NCBI GenBank assembly: GCA_015501595.1
Contig: JADNRX010000527.1
Coordinates: 1-35,816 of the forward strand
Direction: 5' to 3'
Length of the DNA stretch: 35,816 nucleotides
Source of the DNA: Hymenopellis radicata
Lineage: Eukaryota > Basidiomycota > Agaricomycetes > Agaricales > Physalacriaceae
Shown: one piece after another, positions 12,047 through 21,819 of the stretch
Numbering within the stretch: position 1 is the stretch's first letter
Layout: each line of letters begins with the position of its first letter
Translations under genes and position numbers: made by a program
The notes under the pieces: model-generated
The model's database searches: none
What the model was told of the DNA's origin: nothing
Seen by the model: only the letters and a program-made list of their open reading frames with translations

Positions 12047-12810
12047 TGGACAACACCGTACTCACAACCTCAATCTCATGCCCTACGGGCCCGTCATGAC
12101 CACCATCCCCGCCGCGCCTGCGGATGCCACTCCCACGAGCTTCCCAGACGGGTGGACAGAATGCTTCGTCACGCAGGAAGCCAAGCGGATGATACTATCC
12201 ACCCCAGGATTCCCCGCCCCCATTGCGCGTCCCCCACGCACGCGCATCGTACTGGCCCGTCACCACTCGGCGGCGTAGGCATGTTCGCCACGCGCCCAAT
12301 CAAACTCGGGGAGCTGATCTTTGCGGAGCGCGCGCTGACTGTCGCCTTCGCCGGATCCTGGTGTGTTCCATGACGCGAGTCTTAAGGGGAAGGAATACTT
12401 GAGCTTGCTGATGACTCATATGGAAAAGACCTTTGAAGCGCTGCAGGCGCGCTTGATTCCTGAACGGAGGGATGCTTTCATGGCGCTGCATAATTGCCAT
12501 GAAGGTGATGCGACTGGTCTGATTCAGAGGACGAATGGATAGACTTTGCGGATGGTGAGTACAGCTTTCTTCTCGAAAGTAAACAGTACTTACTCATTGC
12601 ATCGTAGGCTTGAGTCTTCGATGAGCTTTCGCGAATTAACCACAGGTCAGTCCACCCCCTCGACTTCAACGGTCTGACTGTTCGTATCATGTAGCTGCGG
12701 CTGCAATACCGCACGTCAATTTGAGTCTTTCGCGGCCCCCGAGACATCGAGCAAGGCGACGAGTCCACCACCTACCCATTCCGCCGCCAATACGGCTTTC
12801 AATGCGGGCA
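12047..12810 (+). pseudogene. SET-domain protein remnant, copy 1
   Basis: The reading VMTTIPAAPADATPTSF, WTECFVTQEAKRM, then GGVGMFATRPIKLGELIFAE is the entry of a fungal SET domain (the GxGMFATxxIxxGE strand). It is followed by LIPERRDAFMALHNCHEGD and, after intron-like sequence, FDELSRINH and YGFQCG from the post-SET cysteine region. The first two pieces are in different frames: one C is missing near 12261, just before GGVGMF. An 11-base deletion near 12350 adds a second break. The C-terminal helical region is absent. An open frame upstream (11707-11931, ending IIDIFDNPE) is shared with copy 2 and may or may not belong to the same gene. Confidence 0.7.
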
Positions 12811-14152
12811 CCTTCTTAGGTGCGCCTTTGCACCTTCAGGCCTCAGCTCTTCGGGTGTTGCGCGCCTTGTTCTTCTTCTTACGTGCGAAGCGGCGAGTGC
12901 TGATCTTCATAGGCTGGGGATGTCGGTCGAAAGAGGTTCAGATTGCATCTGTCAATGAGTTGTTAGTAGGGAGTCGAATGAGGAGAGGTGTCCACCACGT
13001 ACCAGGGAGTTACGGTAATGCGAGACGAGTAAGTACAACACTGATAGATGTAAGGCCTAGTGTATGTATGCATGTAACTAATACGATGCGAGGGTTTCCT
13101 TAGCTTAACGCTGACAGCCGCGGCCGAGTCCTCCAGACGTTGTTTCCCTAACGGGACAGTTAGAACAAAGGCAAGGTAAGAAAGCAGAACTTCAGCGTAC
13201 CACAACGAGATTCAGGCGTCCAAAGTAGCACCGTTCAGCGGTCAGTCGGCCTAGTCGCGCTATATCGGTTATGAGTCGTCGGGATAAGTGATGCAGAACG
13301 AATCCCGACTTACCGACAACAGCGCGATTGACTAGCAAGTCAACGCCAGTCTAGCACCCATCGGCGCAAGGAAATTCGAACTATATGACAGTCAGCAACT
13401 AGTAAGTCAATCAATTCACATCACTTACTGTCGGAGGTGCCACCAAACATGGGGGTGCACGAGTAAACTCCGAGAGTAATCGAGCGCACATTGGGTGTAA
13501 CCACAGTCAACACCTACAAAGGAACACCGTCAACCTCGACATTAGCAGGTCAAAATCGAGGAAAACTTACGGACAATATGTAGGCAGCATGTACCTAGAG
13601 AAATGGAACGTTAGCATAAGGGAAATGTCAACCAGGAGACGTCCCACACACCAGTGAAGGCTAAAATCCTTGTAGGGAACGACCGAGGGGACCAGACCCC
13701 GCTTCTACGCCTCCGAGCAAGAACTCGCGTCTAACCAGCCGGCGCGAAGCCAAACCGTCGTTCACCAGCACGTAGCCAAATGACGAGTCCGCGGAGCTGA
13801 AATTGAACGAGTCTCAAGTCAGTCTCCATTTGGGTCGGAAATCGAACTCCACGACGACCGTGTGAAGACAACGGTCAACACAACACTTGTTGAATATGAT
13901 CAGGAGAGCGACATGAGCATGAGTAGAATGTCACTTACTGGTTGACCTCGATGTCAAAGTTGTCATGTCAGGATGACGAGACAGTATTCGCGGAACCAAC
14001 AGAGCTCGGACGGTGTAGTCGTCCGAGAGACCAGGGATACCGCGTACTGAGGATCAAGCGTTGAAGACGAATCTCGTGTAGGCCTGTACGACCGGCGGGA
14101 CTAAAGAACGCGTCCATGACAACAGTCCGCCGATTGAGCGAAGACCGGGACA
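12811..14152. other. 1.3-kb stretch, no assignable gene
   Basis: The minus strand shows intron-like signals, for example AGTAAGTG at about 13425 and 13930 with CTGAC/CTAAC and AG partners, bracketing open pieces such as VLTVVTPNVRSITLGVYS (about 13440-13520) and SSADSSFGYVLVNDGLASRR (about 13745-13805). I recognise no family and could not link them into one frame. They may be downstream exons or UTR of the unit at 14153-14802, or decayed exons. Short GC palindromes (GGTGCGCCTTTGCACC) lie near 12820. Confidence 0.25.
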
Positions 14153-14802
14153 CTACGACGATGAGAGCGCCTGTCGACAAGAAAGAATCAGTCATAGATC
14201 AGTGAGGCGGGGAATCAAGACGCACCTTCAATGCTAACCAGTCAAGTAGTCCTACAGCACCATTAGGTCGGTTGACATCCAGCCGTCGTCTTCCGTGAAG
14301 ACGTATATATATCGATTCTACAGGCCATTGTCGTCGATAGGGCGGATGTGAATTCCAATGTTGAAGGAAGGCGCGGAGAACAAGGTACGTGTGCTAACAG
14401 AATCAGTTAGCAATACGGTTGACAAGATAGCAGCGCAGACTGCTTACCGGGATGCAGTATCGTGAGGGAGTTGGGCGCGAGTAGTCGGGTCCTGGTGGGG
14501 AAAGGGCGCGCCCGTATCTGGGACACTAATTAGCGGTAGGAGAAGGAGGGACAGGGAACATACCGTCCCAAGCTCAAAGCGAGTTCCCAATGGCCTGCTC
14601 AACGTCTGGTAAAAGTACGGAGAATTAGTAGGCTTATAACCGGCTCGAAAGACGACGCACCAAGTAAGCAGCGGCAGACGGCAATAATCGAGGAAACCAG
14701 GCGCGACAATGTTGTCCACGTCCCGCTAGACAGCGCACACAAAGAATCTGGAGAAAGTTGTCAGCGAGCTAGTCGTCGACGAGGTCAACAAATAGACATA
14801 CC
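14153..14802 (-). other. Candidate spliced transcription unit, unknown product
   Basis: Five GT-AG introns follow each other on the minus strand: 14801-14748, 14660-14606, 14563-14526, 14447-14394 and 14225-14171 (54, 55, 38, 54 and 55 bases), several with CTAAC/CTAAT/CTGAT-type branch points. The exons between them are 87, 42, 78 and 168 bases, all multiples of three, and one phase is open through all four to a stop at 14155-14153. They read CLAGRGQHCRAWF, TLSRPLGTRFELGT and HTYLVLRAFLQHW. Upstream the same frame is open only about 19 codons before a stop, without an ATG. A CT-rich leader and an AATAAAAGG box near 15090 could be its promoter (first ATG at 14965, another frame). No family recognised; a spliced noncoding RNA is possible. 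Confidence 0.3.
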
Positions 14803-16929
14803 TGTGTGTCGAAGACCGAGGGAAAAGGCGCTGGGGAGGACTGCAGTGAGCAAGCAAATCAACGATGATGGTGGCAAGAGGTAACTAACGGGTCACGGTC
14901 AAGTCACGTTATAAACGCGTCGCGGACACGTTGGCGAGAACGGCGGCGACGACACCGAGAAACATAGAGGAAGAACAGATGGATGAAAGACAGATGGAAA
15001 GTATGGCGATGTAGAGCCCAGTAAGGCTAGTGGAAGAGGGAAGAATGGGAGAGAGAGGGAATGATGGGTTTCAGCAGAATCCCATCGCCTTTTATTCCCA
15101 TTCCCAACCCTCTGAGGTCCATCAGAGACGTAAATACACCCGGTAACTAGCCGCAGCGATGCGCGACCATCGGACTAACGAAATCTTTCCAATATTCGGG
15201 CGCATATTGGGCCGCCACATTATCTTGCTTCTTCTCGATTGGTCGCCCTGGACACAAGACAACGAAACAGATATTATTTCAGGCAATAATACACTTGAAT
15301 CTTGAGATTTGTCAGACCTCAAGGCAAGTAGTGAACCCAAACCGAATGGAACTTACCTCCTTCTCCCAAGTGCACCGTAGTGACTTTCCCGTCCTCAAAC
15401 CAAACCTCCAAGAAACAAAGTGCCAGGATTAGATGCAGGGTTTGCCCCTGATAATCTGATGGTAGTTATGCCAGGGCGCCCAGACGCGGAGGTATTGAAA
15501 ACTTACAGATTGAACTTTTCACCCCGACGGGCGCAACGCTTCGCGTTGCCAATTACACCCATTCGAGAAAGGAGAAAGGCGCCCGTTTACGTTCTAATAA
15601 CATGTGATGCACGAAATGAAGCCCGTTGAAGGGCGGAAAAGGTACGAACTCTTTCAGCATATCGGTGACACAGCGCGAATCGCGCGTTAGCATTGAATTG
15701 AGTTCTTGCAGAAAGGAGTAAATAGTCGTAGATAGTGTATTCAGTGTATATACACCTAATACAGTTGTCAGATTTACGAAAAGAGAGCGGGAAACGAGTG
15801 TTACCCAGAAGTTTCAGAGGGACGGAGGAGGAAGACGACCACTGGCGTCATTTCCCCACATCCGAAGTCGACTAGATAAGATTGTAAATGCCCCAGACGC
15901 GTCATAGGGTTCAGGAGATCCTCGTGTCATCGATTATGCAGGGTCCAGACGCCTCCCAGTGGTCAGACGCGTAAAGTCGTCTATAGAACGCGTTCTCGGC
16001 CTCAAGGACCATCGGAATTTGCCTTACATAAGCCACAGACAAACCTCCAGGTAATTACAGGTCGGCCAGACGTCGGAGAGAATGAGAAAGCATGGAGGCG
16101 AGTTGGTGTAAGCGCCTTGGATTCGGACACGTCGTGGTTCGAGGTCAAGAGGTCTCGATCACCTGCGGCTACCTTAGCCGGATGTTGACGTTTGATCAGA
16201 ATGTTTTGCCACTAATTCCGAGCTAATTGAAGGCCTGGAACATTGGGACGACTCGAGTTACCCGCTCAGCAAGCGGAGGAAATACTTTTCATTGGCTGGA
16301 AGGAATCAACTTAACGACCCGACGGACATTAACTTCTAGGTACATTCTATCGATCACGAAAGTTCTTGAGGCCGCCAGATCGCGTCGTCGCAAGAAGTTT
16401 TCTTTGGAGGTTTCGGGGATATCGAGTTCTCCGTAAGTGTCGAGAGGTGGGATACCTTCATGTCTGTGTTGTACTCCGACTTTGGGTGCTGACAACGTTT
16501 TCATACGATCTTGTAGTATACTCTACAGACCATTTACACTACCGTAGAGACCTCCCGCGATGGTTAATTCCTGATATACATATTTCTTGTCTCTCCCAAG
16601 GTACATATTCTAGTCTACCGAAAGTAATCTGTTTGACTTTCCATCATTCTCGCAAAGAGAAATTGTAAACAAATCGAGTTTCATTGAGAGCGTGTCTACG
16701 ACAGAGATACCATCTACACGAAATCTAAGGTATCCTGGGGCGGAACGAAGAGCCCTACTCCGCGCTCTCCGCCGCCTCACCAGAATTGTCCGCTCAGCCG
16801 AAACTCATCCCAACTGAGTCTAAATCAACATCAAAACAGGGCGAATCACGGTGGAATTAATGCGCCATGGATACAAACTGCACATAAGTTAGCTCCGCGA
16901 AAGTGATCAAAACCAAGGAACGAACTCGA
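14803..16929. other. 2.1-kb stretch without a recognisable gene
   Basis: All open frames are short. A probable minus-strand promoter (AATAAAAGG near 15090, then a long CT-rich run) is visible. At 15533-15549 there is a perfect 7-bp hairpin, GCAACGC-TTC-GCGTTGC, of the same type as those at 18.3-18.9 kb. The rest shows isolated splice-like signals and no coding pattern I can support. Confidence 0.3.
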
Positions 16930-18380
16930 AATTAATGTAGCCCGTCGTCAACATCGCTGTGCTCTAAGCGAATCCGCCTGCGAGTGCCGACCAGTCGTGG
17001 GAGGAGCAGATTCCAATGTCCAAGCAGTCTGAAGGTCTTGTGGAAATGTGGCGTCCATATACGAGAACTGCTGATATCCCAGCAGTGAGAAGTTCGCAGC
17101 GCGAGCGTAGAAACGGCGGCGCCGCTGCTCACTGCGCATCCAGAGCGTTCCAGGTACTGGAATAAGTAGTTAGTTCCATAAGCGCGACAGAAGACAATAA
17201 CGTACCCAAGACCAATACGTTATTAGCATGGCCGAATGCGTCCATAAACCCGAGCTCCATCAGATCCAAATCGCCATCAACGGGTGTAGACAGGCGTGGG
17301 CTGGGCGCATAAGCAGAGGTCCGTGTTGGAATTACAACAGTTCTGGGTGGCTTGAGGAAGTGTAACGAGTTGCGGAGTAGTAGGACGCCGAGACGAGGAG
17401 AAAATATAGGATTTGAAGACGATAAACCATGGGTACCAGCGTCCAGGCGGGACGAGACCGAAATTGAAGAGTGGTGAGGATGTCAAAGAATTATTGTTCT
17501 GCGGGCAGCGAGAAGCGCGCAGCGCGCAGCGTGAGCGTAGCGGCGGTAGTGTCGCTGCTCACTGCGAATACATGAGAGCTCAGGCCCTGGATTAAGTCGT
17601 TAGTCCAATAAACAAGGTAGACCACGATAACGTACTAAAGACCAAATCATAACCGACACGTCCCAGCGGCCATAAAGCCGAGCTCCGTCAGATCCAAATC
17701 GGCGGCAGCGGGTGTAATTGGGCAAAGGGCTGGCAGATCATCGTAGGTGCGTTGGGGAATGAGAAGGATTCCAAGGAAGTAGAGACCTAGCGCGTACGTA
17801 GTGGTTGTTAGAGGGAGAAAGCGATGACCAAGAGGAGAGAATGTCGTCCACAACGACGACGATCATCGAGAGCGTGAAGGTGAGACCAGAAGCGAAATGT
17901 GGCGTAAATCGAGGAGACATCGTTATTCACGCAGTGAAAAGCTCGCATCGCGAGCGCAGCGGCGGAAGCGCCGCTGTTCACTTCGTTGAACGCATTATCA
18001 CGGCACTGGGGTATTAAATTAGCCCTTGAATTGAGGAGAACAAGGTAACGTACCTCAAAGAGTTCACCGCCCACACGTCCCAATCCGTCCGTAAATCCGA
18101 AGCTAGCAAGATCCAGATCGCCATTAAGGGGAGAAGGTTCCGTAGAGACGCGATTTGATCGTAAGATGCCGTTGAACTACCAAAGTGAAACCAAGTCAGA
18201 ATTGAAGGGAAATATGGGCACGTTTTTGCTAGAAAAAAAGCCGGGCCGGCGAGGCCAACATACGCCATAATATTTGCGAAATGGCGCGTTCCTAAGGCGT
18301 GGCGTTGTTCCTCGAGTTCTTCGAACGTGTGAGGAGGCGGCGAAGCCGCCTCGACTAATGGCAAATGGTGAGATAAAGAA
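16930..18380 (-). repeat. Degenerate tandem array of about 425-bp units
   Basis: Three units plus a partial one repeat at a constant pitch. GCAGYGARAAG followed by a GC-rich block sits at about 17082, 17506 and 17931 (spacing 424 and 425). GATCCARATCGSC sits at about 17264, 17690 and 18110 (426 and 420). On the minus strand the second block encodes variants of one peptide: DLDLMELGFMDAFGHA, DLDLTELGFMAAG and DLDLASFGFTDGLGR, preceded by a hydrophobic stretch (TTYALGLYFLGILLI in one unit). Splice-like sites follow each. The likeliest reading is a tandemly duplicated small membrane-protein gene or exon cluster that has decayed; no unit has a long open frame and the family is unknown to me. Confidence 0.5.
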
Positions 18381-18995
18381 TCCCACGGAATCTAGAGCCA
18401 AACGTACCTTGTTTCATAGCTTGACGAGTAAATCTAATGAAAGTGGTTAGAAATGAAAGATGAAAATTTCACGCACCTTTTCGCCTGGACAAAAAGACGG
18501 TCCGGCGAGGACATCCACGCCTGGTCTATATCCAAGCCGCGGTTTCCATGGAAACGGAATCACTTTCCCCAGATGTAGACGCCTAGTCGAGGCGGTGGCG
18601 AAGCCACCGCGGTCCATTCTGCATACAGCGTCAAGTTTAACGCCGCCGAGGGAAGGAAAACTCACCAACTCGCGCAGATATTGAGAGCATATCTAACATC
18701 AAATGAGTCAGAAATGACGCAAAAAAACAGGTGAAATAAAGCACTTTTCACCCAAGATCCAAGCCTGGCCGGCGAGGCCATCAACGCTGGATCAATACCA
18801 CCGCGCCGTTCTTCGCAATCCAAAGTTGATAATCGAGGATGTCGTGATTCCCAGAGGCGCCGAAGGCGCCGACGCGTTGATGAAGCCAAGAAACATATTT
18901 GAGGATCCAGGTGGTGATGGCAGGAAGTCAAGCGTGAACTTGCCGCATTTGGCGGAAACACGATCGACATGTTCTTCCTCCTGCCCTTCATGTCC
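18240..18995. repeat. Second tandem array with two co-varying hairpins per unit
   Basis: Three units at a pitch of about 260 bp carry the same two palindromes. Hairpin 1 is GGCC-GGCGA-GGCC (18244-18256), GTCC-GGCGA-GGAC (18500-18512) and GGCC-GGCGA-GGCC (18767-18779). Hairpin 2 has a GAA centre: 8-bp stem GAGGCGGC/GCCGCCTC (18334-18352), 8-bp GCGGTGGC/GCCACCGC (18592-18610) and 6-bp GGCGCC/GGCGCC (18856-18870). Stem bases differ between units but stay paired. On the minus strand hairpin 1 lies in variants of VGLAGPAFF, so part may be old coding sequence. Confidence 0.5.
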
Positions 18996-20640
18996 GTGAC
19001 GCGGCGTCTCTCGAATTCGACCCTTTCCTCTCCGGGTATTCGTCTCTTTTGAATGTTTGATGGGCTCTGTGGGTCATCGCGTGTCAGTGCTTTTCAAATG
19101 ACGCCGAATACAACGACGCACCGCTGGCCGTCTACTCTGCGTTATTGTCTTATCCCTTCCCCATAATTGGAACCCGATTCTCGACGAATTGAGGAGGTCT
19201 CTCCTCGTATGTCTCCTTCGTGTGACGGGTATCTGGCGCTGTTACTTACGACCTGGGCGACATCTTCTCGTCCTCTGCACCTCGGCGTCTTCGCAACATT
19301 CTGACCCCGAATCTCGATGAATTGAGCGGGTATGAGCTGCCGGGTTGTCAGAACTCTGGAGATGACTTCCTGGACGACTTGGTGCACCTTGTCCTGACTT
19401 TTCTCGTTTCTGAACCTGAATCGAGACGATCTGCAGTTCAACTAGTAAGTCTGTGGGCTGGTAAAGTGTTTCATTCGCTTACCTTGTCGACGCCGTTTAT
19501 TCTCCAGCTCAGGAATCGTAAAGACTGCATGAAATTTCAGCGGCGAGCTGGGACAAGGCGACGGTCAGCTTACCAATGGTGAAGTTCTTGTCTTGTCGCG
19601 AACATCACTTAACGCCACTCCAGTCCGAAGAATACGCTGAGACGATAGATCTTCAGCGGATGAGCGGGTGAAGGCGAAGGCGAGCCTACCGCCGAATTTA
19701 CACGTTGCGAGCGTCTATGTTGTAGGTGGAGAGATGACGGTAAGAGGGAAAGCAGGAATGGGGATGCTAATCTGAAGTTCGTGCACAGAACGAATTCAGG
19801 TCGCCGCCGGATGAATCTTCCCATGTGTAAGATGTGTTCTAGCGCCCGATCGCCGTTGCCTTGACACGCGCTTTCTCAGGTCCCCGTCTTGATGATATTC
19901 TGTGGCGTGAATAATTCGCGAAGGTATATTCCTCAAAGTATCCAACTTACTGCTGACTCCTAGCGCGTCAAGGAGCGCTGGATTCAAGCTTTCAAATTGT
20001 GTAGAGACTGAAGTGAGGTACGTGCCTTCCGACTGTAATATTCGTTGCAATCAGTTACTAAACCACCCTGCAGAATCCGGAATGTGCGGCTAATACCACA
20101 TTCTTATTTTTGAGCTACACTACTCTACAAAGCAGCTAGGACCATGATCTGTGTCTCTATCCAATCCCAATAACAATCCGCGTTGAACTACACCACGGGA
20201 GTGAGGATATATCAAGAACAAAAGTTTTGCCACATTTCTAGTTCTGATGCATCATGCGACGGAGCGTGCGCACTGCGCATGAGTCACTCGCTTAGTGATT
20301 TCGGGCCCAGACGCGCGCCCACTATATCAAACCCTATTCTGTAGAGGTATAAAGGCCACTGGAATTCTTGTCAATCCAATCACCCATCTTTCCTTCTCGC
20401 CGTTATGCTGTTACTATGCTTGCCCTCTTGTCTACTGTTATGTCTCTGTTGTCGGTGCCGCTTCCCGTCACCATGATCTGACTCAGACGTCTCCTTCGTG
20501 GCGTCCGAATTTTTCACATTCACGTCCATGTATCCACTCGTGTTAAGGATGCCATCGTCGTCGGCTAACTAGCGGACTCTCTAGAGCTGACAGTGTGCTG
20601 TAAGTGCCTCTTGCCTTTTACCGTCGTCTTGAACTAACGG
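18996..20640. other. 1.6-kb stretch with isolated exon and promoter signals
   Basis: On the minus strand an 84-base exon-like segment (about 20041-19958) lies between a branch-point/AG signal and a GTAAGT donor. It reads EGTYLTSVSTQFESLNP and, after a 51-base intron, continues in frame (YHQDGDLRKRV) to a stop near 19796. On the plus strand TATAAA at about 20349-20354 and a CT-rich leader precede an ATG at about 20416 that opens a 21-codon signal-peptide-like piece (MLALLSTVMSLLSVPLP). Neither connects to a recognised gene. Confidence 0.25.
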
Positions 20641-20649
20641 GTTTATTGT

Positions 20650-20720
20650 CTAGATGCTTTGTTTTGACTCTGTTTGGTAGAGTGCTCTGGTTCGATTCCC
20701 GGTAAGCGCGTTCGACAGAT
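20650..20720 (+). repeat. tRNA-related (SINE-like or tRNA remnant) fragment
   Basis: GGTTCGATTCC at 20689-20699 matches the RNA polymerase III B box, followed by CGG as in a T-arm. TTTGGTAGAGTGC just upstream (about 20673-20685) resembles the D-loop/A-box part of a tRNA. The two are too close for a full tRNA: the anticodon arm is missing. It is probably a tRNA-derived repeat head or a deleted tRNA. Confidence 0.4.
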
Positions 20721-21089
20721 TTCCAGGGATCTGCCCCGATTCGCGTGCTTTAGTGCTGTGAATTCGACGGCAGCAAGGTACGTTGCAGTGACTCGCACGA
20801 AATTCACTGACTAAACCTTTTAGCTGTCTGTCCGGTGTGTGCTGGGGCAAACACCACAGCTTCGGCTGCCCAAGACCGGGGACTGCGCGAGTCAGGAAGG
20901 GATGTTGTGACCCAGAACCGACCTCTCGCGCGGTTGGTATTTAGCTTGGTTTCCTGCCATAAGCACCCGAGACTCCTTTTTTTAGCCTTAACGCGAGAGA
21001 CTCGATTGCTGTACTCGCGAGCCCGTGGGAGGACACCCCGCCTCGGCGATTTGGATCTCGGCCGAGATGGCCTCGGTGGACTTAGCAAC

Positions 21090-21240
21090 GCACCATGCTC
21101 GTAGTCCCAACTTATTGAGAGTAGTTTTATTAGTACATAGCCTACAAAATGCAATGAGAAACCCAGTACAAAATATAGTGATTTGGCCAACACGCCTCTG
21201 AATCGAACCCGCAACCTGCAAGAAGCACAGCCACACCCAT
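21090..21240 (-). repeat. Second tRNA-related (SINE-like) fragment
   Basis: The minus strand reads GCGGGTTCGATTC (core B-box GGTTCGATTC at 21209-21200), preceded by CTTGCAGGTT. The downstream AT-rich body running to about 21090 is typical of a SINE tail region. No full cloverleaf can be drawn. It faces the fragment at 20650-20720. Confidence 0.3.
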
Positions 21241-21321
21241 GAAGAGGAGACCATGCCCGAAGAAGACACGACCCGCAGAAGACATGTCCTCAATTATTAG
21301 GACTACTCTAGTGTACAGACA

Positions 21322-21645
21322 TGAAGACCACCCCGGAGGAAGATGGACCCCGCGAAGACGACTCCCGAAGACATCACCCACGCGAAGACGACTCCTGACA
21401 TCACCCACCCGAAGACATCGCCCACCCGAAGATGCTCCCACCCGAAGACGCATCCTCGCGAAGACGACATCACCCACGCGAAGACGACTCCTGAAGACGA
21501 CATCGCCTACCCGAAGACGACTCCCGAAGACATCACCCATCCGAAGATCCGGAAGACATCGCCCATCCAAAGAAGACAACCCGCCCAACGTCTCAACTCC
21601 CAGCAGACAGCCATCGACACCACCCGAAGACGACATCGCATAGGA
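21322..21645. repeat. GAAGAC-rich minisatellite
   Basis: Degenerate copies of CGAAGACGACTCC and CGAAGACATCACCCAC alternate over about 320 bp, with more than a dozen GAAGA(C/T) words. Open frames through it on both strands (repeating RLRVGDVF on the minus strand) are products of the repeat. It ends about 35 bases before the left border of the second APE2 block. Confidence 0.7.
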
Positions 21646-21691
21646 GACACCCCACGAACACGACGCAGAGCAGGCGTGCAGACGATGAGGC

Positions 21692-21819
21692 CATGGTGGT
21701 GGCAAGAGGCAACAGACGACGTGATGCTGTCACTTAAGACGCGTGCGCAGATCTAAAAATAACTGGATGCCTTCTCACCCTTTCACAGTCATCTTCACAA
21801 GTGTCATGCCAATGCGGGC
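21692..21819 (+). promoter_or_regulatory. Duplicated APE2 promoter
   Basis: It matches 9674-9800 with few changes and keeps ACGCGT at 21739-21744 and the pyrimidine-rich leader. On its minus side the E2 reading frame is lost after about five codons. Confidence 0.5.

Noticed and set aside
21322..21645. Possible CRISPR-like repeat array
   Set aside because: There are no constant repeats with unique spacers; the units vary and are contiguous, and the genome is eukaryotic.
21142..21756. Long overlapping open frames on both strands (up to 187 codons)
   Set aside because: They result from a three-phase-open GAAGAC minisatellite; the translations are repeats of a few residues.
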